Shown one piece after another: positions 35,421 through 43,831 of a stretch of DNA of 64,000 nt. The stretch spans positions 1 through 64,000 of the forward strand of contig JBNKWA010000087.1 of the NCBI GenBank assembly GCA_050299555.1, read 5' to 3'. Within the stretch, counting starts at the first letter, position 1. Every line of letters begins with the position of its first letter. The DNA is from JBNKWA01 sp050299555 (GTDB taxonomy: Bacteria; Pseudomonadota; Alphaproteobacteria; Rhodobacterales; Rhodobacteraceae). The translations under genes were made by a program, and so were the position numbers. A model generated the notes under the pieces. That model was not told the origin of the DNA and ran no database searches. It saw only the letters and a program-made list of their open reading frames with translations.

Positions 35421-36092
35421 GTGCGTGCGTTCTTCGAGTCGCTTTGGGCCTGCGGTGCAGGCGGATGGAGCCCGGTGGTCGGCGATGCCACCACCCTGGG
35501 CTGGTCGGTCACCCTGCTCTACGCGCTTGCCGCCATCCTGGCCGCGGTCGCCGCACTGCGCACGGCGGACACCTCCTGGCACACCTTCGGCTTCTGGGTC
35601 GTCGCGGCGCTGGCGCTGTTTGTCCTCGGCCTCAACAAGCAGCTCGACCTGCAGACGCTGATGCGGGCCAGCCTGCGCTGCGTGGCGCTGAACGACGGCT
35701 GGTACTACACCGAGGCGCGCCCGGCCCTGAAACGCGCCTTCGTCGAGGCGGTGGCGCTGGTCGCGCTGCTGTCGGGGATGGCGCTGCTGCGCTGGTGGCG
35801 ACCGTCGCTGCCGCGTATCGCGCTGGCGCTGGCGGGCCTGGCCATGGTCGGCGGCTATGTCGCCGGCCGCACGGTGCTGGTGGCCATCGCCGACCTGGAC
35901 AAGCTGTCGGCGGCCCAGCACCAGGCGCTGGCTGCGCTCGAACCCCTCGGGCTGCTGCTGATCTGCCTCGGCGCCGCAAGGGCACGCACCGCCAGCGGCG
36001 CGGCCACCGGTGAGGCAGGGCCGGCCGATGCCACCCCCGCCAAGGCGGCGCTTGCCGGCCCCGGAAACTCACCATCATGCAACGATCGGTAA
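35421..36092 (+). CDS. Membrane protein of unknown function
   Basis: I do not recognise this 223-residue protein. It has four predicted membrane helices (approximately residues 27-48, 57-76, 112-132 and 141-161, with a possible fifth near 180-195) and a short conserved-looking loop, LNKQLDLQTLMRA. Asn, Lys and Gln near the second helix are notable. The C-terminal 30 residues are Ala/Gly/Thr-rich and probably disordered. The GTG at 35421 is used because AAGGGGGG lies eight bases upstream. It is followed, after 111 bases, by an OmpA-type lipoprotein gene, with no clear operon link. Confidence 0.7.
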   Translation: MRAFFESLWACGAGGWSPVVGDATTLGWSVTLLYALAAILAAVAALRTADTSWHTFGFWVVAALALFVLGLNKQLDLQTLMRASLRCVALNDGWYYTEARPALKRAFVEAVALVALLSGMALLRWWRPSLPRIALALAGLAMVGGYVAGRTVLVAIADLDKLSAAQHQALAALEPLGLLLICLGAARARTASGAATGEAGPADATPAKAALAGPGNSPSCNDR

Positions 36093-36203
36093 TTTCCCGC
36101 CGATTGCGACAACTGGCCGTGAAGGCCGCCAGAATTCGCTTGCCGACGCTCGCCTTTTGACGCTTCGTTCGCCGCAATCCGACATCAGGGAAGGAACCCG
36201 CAC

Positions 36204-36842
36204 ATGACGATCACCCGTTCCGCAGCCGTCGTTACGCTGGCCGCAGCCTTCGGGCTGGCGGGTTGCGCCGATCCCGACGGCACCTACAACCAGACCAATA
36301 CCGGCGCGCTGGTCGGGGCCGGCGTCGGCGCCGCGCTCGGCAACCTCGTCGGCAAGGACACCAAGGCGACGGTCATCGGCGCCGCGGTGGGCACCGCCGT
36401 CGGGGCCGGCATCGGCAACGAGCTCGAGAAACAGGAACAGGCGCTGCGCCGCGACATCGGTGGTTCCGGCGCCGGCATCTACCGCCAGGGCAACCAGCTT
36501 GTGGTGCGCCTGCCCGAGGCGATCACCTTCGCCGTCGACAGCGCCTCGGTCCGGCCGTCGATCCAGGACGACCTCTACGCGGTGGCGCGCAACCTGCAGC
36601 AATACCCCAACAACACCGTGCAGGTGATCGGCCACACCGATTCCACCGGGTCGCAGGCCTACAACCAGACCCTCAGCGAGCAGCGGGCGCGGGCGGTGGC
36701 GAACATCCTTCTCGGCGGCGGCGTGCCGGCCTCGCGCGTGGTCGCCTACGGCGTTGGCGAAAGCCAGCCCATCGCCTCGAACGCCACCGCGTCGGGCCGC
36801 CAGGCGAACCGCCGCGTGGACATCGTCATCACCGGAAACTGA
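36204..36842 (+). CDS. OmpA-family outer-membrane lipoprotein (YiaD-like)
   Basis: A 212-residue lipoprotein: signal peptide with lipobox LAGC (Cys at about residue 21), then a Gly-rich glycine-zipper segment (GALVGAGVGAALGNLVG and AAVGTAVGAGIGNELE), then an OmpA C-terminal peptidoglycan-binding domain (ITFAVDSASVRP, VQVIGHTDSTGSQAYN, LSEQRARAVANIL, ANRRVDIVI). The Asp and Arg that bind diaminopimelate are present in those motifs. It tethers the outer membrane to the cell wall. GGAAGGAAC precedes the ATG. Confidence 0.9.
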   Translation: MTITRSAAVVTLAAAFGLAGCADPDGTYNQTNTGALVGAGVGAALGNLVGKDTKATVIGAAVGTAVGAGIGNELEKQEQALRRDIGGSGAGIYRQGNQLVVRLPEAITFAVDSASVRPSIQDDLYAVARNLQQYPNNTVQVIGHTDSTGSQAYNQTLSEQRARAVANILLGGGVPASRVVAYGVGESQPIASNATASGRQANRRVDIVITGN

Positions 36843-36937
36843 CCCGGGAAACCAGGCCCTTCTGCCGGCACGGGCAACCGGCCGGCAGACAGCGACCGAA
36901 AGCGGGGGGCCGTCCCAGGTGGGCGGCCCTCGGCCTG

Positions 36938-38014
36938 TCAGCCCGGCGCGCCCAGGGTCACCGCCACTTCGGCCGGGCGCCCGTCGCGAAGCAGCCTCAG
37001 GCGCACCTCGTCGCCGGGGGCATGGGCGTCGAGCGCCGCCTGAAGATCGGCCTCGCCGGCAATGTCGCGCCCGTCCAGCCCCTGGATCACGTCGCCCGGC
37101 CGGATACTGCCCCCCGGCCCCCGGGTCGCCGGACGCAGTCCGGCCCGGTCCGCCGGGCTGCCCGGATCGACGCCGAGGATCACCACGCCCTCGATGCCGC
37201 GGCGCCGGGCCAGGGCATCCACGCTGGCGTCATGGTGGATGCCCAGCACCGGCGGCCGATAGACGCCGCGCGCGATCAGCTGCGGGACCACCCGGGCGAC
37301 GGTGTCCACCGGCACGGCAAGGCCGATTCCCGCGCTCGATCCCGACGGGCTGAAGATGGCGGTGTTGACCCCGATCAGCCGCCCGGCGCTGTCGATCAGC
37401 GGCCCGCCGGAATTGCCCGGGTTGATCGCCGCGTCGGTCTGGATCAGCCCCTCGATGCGGCCGCCGCCCTGGGTCGGGATCTCGCGCCCCAGCGCCGAGA
37501 CGATGCCGGTGGTCAGCGTCCAGTCGAGGCCGAACGGATTGCCGATCGCCAGCACGCTCTGCCCGACCTTCAGCCCGTCGCTGCTGCCGCGGGTCAGCGG
37601 CGCCGGCGCATCGCCGTCGATTTCCACCTTCAGCACCGCCAGATCGTGCATCGGCGCCGCGCCCACCAGCCGGGCCGGGAACACCCGCCCGTCCGAAAGA
37701 TGCACCTCGGCGGCGCTGGCGCCGCGGATCACGTGGGCATTGGTGACCACGTGACCGAGGTCGTCCCAGAAGAACCCCGAGCCCGAGCCCTGGGGCACCA
37801 TCTGCGATCGCCGCCGCCACGGGTCCACAACCCGGGTCTCCGTGGTGATCGAGACCACCGAATCCTTTGCCGCCTCGAAAAGCCCGATCAGCCGCCTTTC
37901 CGGGGCCAGAAGCCCGCCTTCGGTATCGGCGGGGGCCATCTCTGCCCGGCCCGGGGCCGCCAGGGCAAGGGCAAGGATCATCAGAGACGGCAGGGCGGTT
38001 CGGCAACGAAGCAT
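36938..38014 (-). CDS. Periplasmic HtrA/DegP-like serine protease with one PDZ domain
   Basis: A 358-residue trypsin-like protease. Signal peptide at residues 1-25; catalytic triad His94 (TNAHVI), Asp124 (HDLAVLKV) and Ser202 (GNSGGPLI). One PDZ domain covers about residues 255-355, with a GLRPATRGPGGSIRPGDVIQ segment. It acts in envelope protein quality control or regulated proteolysis; DegS-type anchoring is not seen since the signal sequence looks cleavable. The ATG at 38014 was chosen because the longer frame adds 83 residues of unlikely composition. Core repeat D starts about 165 bases upstream of its start. Confidence 0.9.
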   Translation of the reverse strand: MLRCRTALPSLMILALALAAPGRAEMAPADTEGGLLAPERRLIGLFEAAKDSVVSITTETRVVDPWRRRSQMVPQGSGSGFFWDDLGHVVTNAHVIRGASAAEVHLSDGRVFPARLVGAAPMHDLAVLKVEIDGDAPAPLTRGSSDGLKVGQSVLAIGNPFGLDWTLTTGIVSALGREIPTQGGGRIEGLIQTDAAINPGNSGGPLIDSAGRLIGVNTAIFSPSGSSAGIGLAVPVDTVARVVPQLIARGVYRPPVLGIHHDASVDALARRRGIEGVVILGVDPGSPADRAGLRPATRGPGGSIRPGDVIQGLDGRDIAGEADLQAALDAHAPGDEVRLRLLRDGRPAEVAVTLGAPG

Positions 38015-38178
38015 GGGACCATCATCTCGACCGGGAACGGTATTTTCGGCACATGGCAACGATCCCGCGTCCCGGCAAGACCCGCGGCGGGCCGGATGCC
38101 GAGCTTCCAAGGGAACCGCCGCCATCGGCAGCGATGGCGCCCCCGACCGAGGTGCCGAGCGCACCCCCTGCGCCACCG

Positions 38179-38256
38179 CCACACGCCCCCACGCCGCCGG
38201 GGGCCGCTCCCCACCCGCCCACCCTCGCGCGCCCCGGCGGCGCGGCGGGCGTGTGG
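38179..38256. repeat. Palindromic core repeat, copy D
   Basis: Arms starting CACACGCCC and CGCCGCCGGGG (from 38179) pair with CCCCGGCGGCG and CGGGCGTGTG (to 38256), enclosing the core at 38199-38236. It sits between the htrA-like start and the 3' end of the RibD-like reductase gene. Confidence 0.8.
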
Positions 38257-38265
38257 CGGGCAAGG

Positions 38266-38796
38266 TCAGGCCGGCACGTAGGTCAACCTGATCGCCTCGC
38301 CGCCAATGCGGTCACTGGCCACGAGGCGAAGCCGCGGCCGCGGACCGGCGAAGAACGGCGTGCCGCGGCCAAGCACCACCGGGTGGAAATAAAGCCGGTA
38401 CTCGTCGACAAGGCCGAGCTCGGCCAGGCCTTGCGCCAGCACCGGCCCGCCGATGTCGATCTCCCCGGACAGCCGGGCCTTCAGCCCGCGGACCGCCGCC
38501 TCGACATCACCCGGGATCAGCGTGGCGTTGGGACCGACCGACTTCAGCGTGCGCGACACGACCCATTTCGGCAGCTTCCGCCAGGCGGCGGCGAAGTCGC
38601 GTTCCTCGGCGGTCCAGCCGGGCTGGTCGTCGTCCCAGTAGCGCATGATCTCGTAGAGGCGGCGACCGTAGAGGCTACCGGTCGCGGCGCCCACCTGGTC
38701 GATCCAGTGACGGAAAAGCACCGGATCGGGTGCGAACTCCTCATGGTCGACATAGCCGTCCAGCGACAGGTTCATGCCGAATACCAGCTGCGCCAT
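38266..38796 (-). CDS. RibD C-terminal/dihydrofolate reductase-like protein
   Basis: A 176-residue protein of the RibD C-terminal domain (DHFR-like) family: QLVFGMNLSLDGYVD at the N-terminus, then LYGRRLYEIMRYWDD, WVVSRTLKSVG, and the NADPH-binding segment EIDIGGPVLAQGL followed by DEYRLYFHPVVLGRGTPFF. These orphan reductases are common in actinobacteria and proteobacteria and have no assigned substrate. The start at 38796 has AGGTGTCGC upstream on the minus strand. It stands alone, with long repeat E beyond its promoter. Confidence 0.85.
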   Translation of the reverse strand: MAQLVFGMNLSLDGYVDHEEFAPDPVLFRHWIDQVGAATGSLYGRRLYEIMRYWDDDQPGWTAEERDFAAAWRKLPKWVVSRTLKSVGPNATLIPGDVEAAVRGLKARLSGEIDIGGPVLAQGLAELGLVDEYRLYFHPVVLGRGTPFFAGPRPRLRLVASDRIGGEAIRLTYVPA

Positions 38797-38908
38797 GATG
38801 CGACACCTCCGCCCCGGGGCCTCAATCTAGCCTGGGCCGCCGGTGCCGATAAGCGGAATCGGCGCCAGCCGGGCATCGACCCCGGCGGTGCGACCTGCCG
38901 CACCGGGC

Positions 38909-39139
38909 GTCCCCACCGCCGTTAACACTTCTATCTTTTGAAATCAATCGCGTGGCATGGCGTCCCCGTGGGGACACCGCCGCAGCTTGGCCTCGCGCCC
39001 CCGGTCGCCCGGGGGGCGCGTGGGTGGGGGGGCGGGGAGCGCCCCGGGGCGATCGGGGTCGCGATCGGAAGTCCCCACACCGTCCCCACGGGACATGGCG
39101 TGAAATCAACGCCTTGACACCCCGTCCCCATGGGGACGC
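38909..39139 (-). repeat. Long GTCCCC repeat, copy E (contains core)
   Basis: Read on the minus strand, the order is: palindrome GTCCCCATGGGGAC (39124-39137); a linker with GTCAAGG; TCCCGTGGGGACGGT; a hairpin whose loop is the core (39013-39046); palindrome GTCCCCGTGGGGAC (38962-38975); an A+T-rich tail with GTTAAC (38921-38926). It ends GTCCCCACC. It is colinear with the copy at 41474-41729, with about two thirds or more of the bases identical by eye. It fills most of the 388-base gap before ilvE's 3' end. Confidence 0.85.
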
Positions 39140-39184
39140 CTGGTCAGCGGAGCTGTCCGGGCTCCGAATTCGGCCCGGACAGGC

Positions 39185-40054
39185 TCAGGCGCGGACCAGC
39201 TTCTCGTAATCCTGGGCGATCATCTTGGTCAGCGCGCCGACCTCGAAATTGTAGTCGCCGATCTGTCCGACCGGGGTCACCTCGGCCGCCGTGCCGGTCA
39301 GCCAGCACTGCTCGAAGCTTTCCATCTCGGCGGGCTCGATATGCCGCTCGACGACCTTGACCTGGCGGTCGTGCAGCATCCCGATCACCGTCTGCCGGGT
39401 CAGCCCGTTCAGGAAGCAGTCCGGCTTCGGGGTGTGCACAGTCCCGTCGCGGACGAAGAAGACGTTGGCCCCGGTCGCCTCGGCGACATAGCCGCGATAG
39501 TCCATCATCAGCGCGTCCGAGCAGCCCTTGGCTTCGGCGGCGTGCTTGGACATGGTGCAGATCATGTAGAGCCCCGCCGCCTTGGCGAAGCAGGGGATGG
39601 TCTCGGGGCTCGGCCGCTTCCATTTTGAGATGTCGAGGCGCGCGCCCTTCATCTTGGCATCGCCGTAATAGGCGCCCCATTCCCAGACCGCGATCGCCAG
39701 ATGCACCGGGTTGCGCTTGGACGAGACGCCCATGTCCTCGCCCGAGCCGCGCCAGGCCACCGGCCGGACATAGGCGTCGGTGAAGCCGCTTTCCTTCAGC
39801 GCCGCGTCCTTGGCCGCGTCGATCTCCTCGGCCGTGTACGGGATCTCCAGATCGAGCTCGCGGCCCGAGAACAGCAGCCGCTCGGAGTGCTGGCGGCTCT
39901 TGAAGATCCTGCCGCCATAGGCCCGCTCGCCTTCGAAGACACTGTCGGCGTAGTGAAGCGCGTGGGTCAGCACATGCACCTTGGCCTCGCGCCACGGCAC
40001 GAACTTGCCGTCGAGCCAGATCACTCCGTCGCGGTCGTCATAGGCGCCAGCCAT
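39185..40054 (-). CDS. ilvE: Branched-chain amino acid aminotransferase
   Basis: A 289-residue PLP-dependent class IV aminotransferase that makes valine, leucine and isoleucine from their 2-oxo acids. It opens IWLDGKFVPWREAKVHVLTHALHYADSVFEGER; the key residues are the HALHYADSVFEG run. YVRPVAW, SKWKRPSP, PLP-Lys in AAGLYMICTMSKHAAEAKG and EATGANVFFV follow, and TGTAAEVTPV binds the phosphate. The ATG at 40054 is used because the longer frame adds 30 residues with no match. It is divergent from petP; the same arrangement ilvE-petP-petR is known to me from Rhodobacterales. Confidence 0.92.
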   Translation of the reverse strand: MAGAYDDRDGVIWLDGKFVPWREAKVHVLTHALHYADSVFEGERAYGGRIFKSRQHSERLLFSGRELDLEIPYTAEEIDAAKDAALKESGFTDAYVRPVAWRGSGEDMGVSSKRNPVHLAIAVWEWGAYYGDAKMKGARLDISKWKRPSPETIPCFAKAAGLYMICTMSKHAAEAKGCSDALMMDYRGYVAEATGANVFFVRDGTVHTPKPDCFLNGLTRQTVIGMLHDRQVKVVERHIEPAEMESFEQCWLTGTAAEVTPVGQIGDYNFEVGALTKMIAQDYEKLVRA

Positions 40055-40151
40055 TTGGGCATTCCCTCTGCGCAGATGAATTTTGTTGCCGAATTGCCCC
40101 ATCACGGGACAGTTTGTTTCATTCTCCGCCCGCGGCGCTACCATTGGGGGG

Positions 40152-40180
40152 TTGGAAAGTCAACAAGGCTGACATAAAAT
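40152..40180 (+). promoter_or_regulatory. Sigma-70-like promoter of petP-petR
   Basis: TTGGAA (40152-40157), 17 bases, TAAAAT (40175-40180). The -10 element overlaps the first possible petP ATG (40179), so a transcript from it would start near 40187, only a few bases before the second in-frame ATG at 40191. That would give an almost leaderless mRNA. Confidence 0.5.
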
Positions 40181-40727
40181 GTGTGCTGCAATGGCGACGG
40201 GACAGACAGTGCAACGCAAGGGCCTCGGCGGCAGCCCGACCACGGGCGAGCAACTTCTATTCCTGACCGACGAGCAGCTTCGCCAGGGTATCGAGCTGAT
40301 GTACTTCGCCTATCGCGGCTTCACCGCCGATCCCGATCGCATCCTCGAGACCCAGGGCTATGGCCGGGCCCACCACCGGGCGATCCATTTCATCAACCGG
40401 CGGCCGGGGCTGACCGTGAATGACCTGCTCGAGATCCTCGGCGTCACCAAGCAGTCGCTGAACCGGGTGCTGCGGCAACTGGTCCAGGACGGGCTGGTGG
40501 AGAGCCGGGTCGGGCGCCAGGACCGCCGGCAGCGGAACCTGGCACTGACCGAACGGGGACACGCGCTGGAGCAGGCCCTGTCGGCGGCGCAGCGGGCGCG
40601 CATGCGAAAGGCCTATTCCCAGGCGGGACCCGAGGCCGTGCAGGGCTTCCGCGCGGTGCTGGAGCAGATCATCGATCCCGAGACGCGGGCCCGCATGCAG
40701 GCGCTCATCGAGGTGCGCAGCTCATGA
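40179..40727 (+). CDS. petP: MarR-family regulator PetP
   Basis: A 182-residue winged-helix regulator of the MarR family: NDLLEILGVTKQSLNRVLRQ is the recognition helix region and LVESRVGRQDRRQRNLALT the wing. In Rhodobacter capsulatus, petP-petR lies upstream of the cytochrome bc1 genes and is needed for growth. Here the pet (fbcFBC) genes are not in the window and ilvE is the neighbour. Two starts are possible: 40179 (no clear ribosome binding site, overlapped by the likely -10) and 40191 (MATGQTVQ). The downstream one is supported by the promoter position. It overlaps petR (ATGA). Confidence 0.87.
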   Translation: MCAAMATGQTVQRKGLGGSPTTGEQLLFLTDEQLRQGIELMYFAYRGFTADPDRILETQGYGRAHHRAIHFINRRPGLTVNDLLEILGVTKQSLNRVLRQLVQDGLVESRVGRQDRRQRNLALTERGHALEQALSAAQRARMRKAYSQAGPEAVQGFRAVLEQIIDPETRARMQALIEVRSS

Positions 40728-41434
40728 GCGACACCGATCAGCCGGACGCCCATATCCTCGTCGTCGACGATGACGAGCGCATCCGCACGCTGTTGCAGAA
40801 GTTCCTCGCCCGGAACGGCTATCTGGTCACCGTGGCCCGCGATGCCGCCCATGCCCGGCGACTGATGGCGGGGCTGGAATTCGACCTTGCGGTGGTCGAC
40901 GTGATGATGCCGGGTGAGGACGGGCTGAGCCTGACCCGCCACATCCGCGAGGCCGGCGACACGCCGACCCTGCTGCTGACCGCGCGGGGCGAGGCCGGCG
41001 ACCGCATCGCCGGGCTCGAGGCCGGCGCCGACGACTACCTGGCCAAGCCCTTCGAGCCGCGCGAGCTGGTGCTGAGGATCAACGCCGTCCTGCGCCGGGT
41101 ACCCAAGGAGACGACGGCCCAGGAGCCGCCCAAGACCATGCACATGGGGACGGTCCGCTACGATCTCGGCCGGGGCGAATTGTGGCGCGGCGCCGACCTG
41201 ATCCGGCTGACCGCCACCGAAAGCGCGCTGATGCGGATCTTCTCGGGGCGGCCGCACCAGCCGATCAGCCGGGCCGAGCTGGTGGACGAGCTCGGCCGCG
41301 GCGACGGGCAGGCGCAGGAGCGGGCGGTGGACGTCCAGATCACCCGGCTGCGGCGCAAGATCGAGGACGACCCCAAGGTGCCGCGCTACCTGCAGACGGT
41401 CAGGGGCGCGGGCTACATGCTGGCGCCCGACTGA
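40724..41434 (+). CDS. petR: OmpR-family response regulator PetR
   Basis: A 236-residue response regulator. The receiver domain begins HILVVDDDER; the phosphate acceptor is Asp59 in VVDVMMPGEDG, and the conserved Lys is in DDYLAKPFEPREL. A winged-helix DNA-binding domain fills about residues 140-236 (LTATESALMRIF...AVDVQITRLRRKIEDDP). No sensor kinase is encoded nearby, and in Rhodobacter PetR is believed to work without a known kinase; here that is an assumption. It is coupled to petP by an ATGA overlap. Confidence 0.9.
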   Translation: MSDTDQPDAHILVVDDDERIRTLLQKFLARNGYLVTVARDAAHARRLMAGLEFDLAVVDVMMPGEDGLSLTRHIREAGDTPTLLLTARGEAGDRIAGLEAGADDYLAKPFEPRELVLRINAVLRRVPKETTAQEPPKTMHMGTVRYDLGRGELWRGADLIRLTATESALMRIFSGRPHQPISRAELVDELGRGDGQAQERAVDVQITRLRRKIEDDPKVPRYLQTVRGAGYMLAPD

Positions 41435-41473
41435 GGCGACCGGATTCAGGGCCCGGACAGACCCTTTTGCAAA

Positions 41474-41729
41474 GCGTCCCCATGGGGACGGGGGGTCAAG
41501 GTACTGGAATCATGCGAAATCCCGTGGGGACGGTCCGGGGACAGCCCCTGATCGCCCCCCTGATCGCACCCTGACGCCCCCGGGGCGCTCCCCCCCCACC
41601 CACCCACGCGCCCCGCAGGCAATCAGGGTCGCGATCAGGGGGGCGGCGGCAATCTGCGCGGTGTCCCCACGGGGACGCCATGTCAAGTAGCTGATTTTAA
41701 ACGATAAAAGTGTTAACGCTGGTGGGGAC
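41474..41729 (+). repeat. Long GTCCCC repeat, copy F (contains core)
   Basis: Order: palindrome GTCCCCATGGGGAC (41476-41489); GTACTGGAATCA; CCCGTGGGGACGGT; a hairpin with 20-base arms at 41555-41574 and 41623-41643 (one bulged base) around the core (41582-41614); palindrome GTCCCCACGGGGAC (41663-41676); an A+T-rich tail TTTTAAACGATAAAAG; GTTAAC (41713-41718). It ends GGTGGGGAC. It is colinear with the copy at 38909-39139 in inverted orientation. With the roughly 160 bases after it, where I see nothing else, it fills the 452-base gap after petR. Confidence 0.87.
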
Positions 41730-41886
41730 ATAGGTGGGGACCCCGCTTTGGGGTTCTCCGTGCGATCGGCCTGGCTGTCGTTCGGGGGCGGGTTCGAGAC
41801 CATGGAGCATTGACGGCTTGGCGCATCAGGTCGGCTTCGCTATGACGCGCTACGGTTCAAGCGCCTCCTGAATTGCGAAAGTCGGA

Positions 41887-42618
41887 ATGATGAGTGACGA
41901 CGGATATTTCGGTGAGGACGTCGCGAAAACGTACGATCGGGACCACGGCGGCAACGATCCCTCGCTGATCCGCAAGACCGTCGACTGTCTTCTGGACCTG
42001 GCAGGAGATGGCGGCATTCTGGAATTCGCCATCGGCACCGGACGTATTGCAATTCCCCTGTCCCAAAGGGGCGCACGCGTCAAAGGCATCGAGCTTTCGG
42101 GCGCGATGGTTCGCAGGTTGCGGGAAAAGGAAGACGGGACGCAGATCGACGTCGAAATCGGTGACATGACGACGACGCGCATTGCGGGAGAGTTCTCGCT
42201 CGTGGCCCTTGTCTTCAACACCATCGACAATCTGACCACGCAGGAGGCTCAGGTATCGTGTTTCAGGAACGCGTCGCGGCATCTGGAACAGGGAGGCCGG
42301 TTTCTGATCGAAACGCTGCTGCCACCCATTCAGAAGATCCCTTTCGTAGAGACGCAACGCGCCTTCGCCAGTGACCGCCATCACTTTGGTGTCGACGAGT
42401 TCGACATCGTCACCCAGACCTATACCTCAAGCCATGTCTGGATGACCGATGAAGGCTACAGTCATCAATCGATCCCGTTCCGTTATGCCTGGCCTTCCGA
42501 ACTTGACCTCATGGCAAAGTTGGCGGGGCTCGAACTGGAATTTCGCTGGTCTGACTGGGATCGGTCGCCGTTCGACCGACTGAGCACCAAGCACATTTCG
42601 GTCTGGCGGAAGGCCTGA
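41887..42618 (+). CDS. SAM-dependent class I methyltransferase
   Basis: A 243-residue methyltransferase. The SAM-binding motif I is ILEFAIGTGRIAIPLSQRG (about residues 44-62); the acidic end of strand 2 is GIELSGAMV, and the motif IV region reads FSLVALVFNTIDNLTTQE, where the first Asn and Asp would contact the substrate. The C-terminal beta-strands end in STKHISVWRKA. The substrate is unknown. Base composition is about 55-60% GC in the rows I counted, lower than the 65-70% of neighbours, and the gene is bracketed by repeats F and G, which points to acquisition by transfer. Start at the first of two ATGs. Confidence 0.82.
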   Translation: MMSDDGYFGEDVAKTYDRDHGGNDPSLIRKTVDCLLDLAGDGGILEFAIGTGRIAIPLSQRGARVKGIELSGAMVRRLREKEDGTQIDVEIGDMTTTRIAGEFSLVALVFNTIDNLTTQEAQVSCFRNASRHLEQGGRFLIETLLPPIQKIPFVETQRAFASDRHHFGVDEFDIVTQTYTSSHVWMTDEGYSHQSIPFRYAWPSELDLMAKLAGLELEFRWSDWDRSPFDRLSTKHISVWRKA

Positions 42619-42729
42619 CGACGCGAAAAGGCGGGATTGTCCGCGCACCGGACCATCGCGCCGGCGGCAGCCACCGCCTTGCATGGACAGGGCTGAAACG
42701 TCGGCGGGTCGAGGGGGCACGGCCCGCCC

Positions 42730-42956
42730 CAGCGCCGGCCTCGGGGCCGGTCCGGCGCTGGCACGGAACCAAGGCCCGAAAGGCCGCCGTGCCAGGGGCG
42801 CTTGCCTTTGGGATTGCGCTCCATCGCGCCCGGGCGCGCAAGGGGTGGGTGGGCGGGGCGCGACCGGGCGCGAAAAACCTCGCGATCTGTCCGCGCGCAC
42901 CCTCTGGGCCGGCTTGGCGCTGGGCCAGCGGTACTGCGGGCCGTGGTTCCGTGCCA
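42730..42956. repeat. Symmetrical palindromic element G (contains core)
   Basis: A 20-base arm TGGCACGGAACCAAGGCCCG (42759-42778) is repeated in inverted orientation at 42937-42956 with one mismatch. Between the arms, centred on the midpoint, lies the core in minus orientation (42828-42864), itself inside a CGCGCCCGG/CCGGGCGCG stem. A further hairpin CAGCGCCGG/CCGGCGCTG (42730-42760) abuts the left arm. It fills most of the 403-base gap before the purine nucleoside phosphorylase 3' end; nothing else is seen there. Confidence 0.8.
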
Positions 42957-43021
42957 ATGGCTGACCGGCAGACCGCAGCGGTCGGGCGTCGTTGCCTGCA
43001 TGCGCCGGGCGGGCGGAAACG

Positions 43022-43827
<806 letters not shown>

Positions 43828-43831
<4 letters not shown>

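Noticed and set aside
40724..41434. PetR called a two-component system with nearby kinase
   Set aside because: No histidine kinase frame (H box, N/G boxes) is present on either strand in the flanking genes.
41435..41886. Coding potential in the gap after petR
   Set aside because: Open frames here lie across the repeat palindromes and lack ribosome binding sites; the antisense 97-codon frame has repeat-derived composition.
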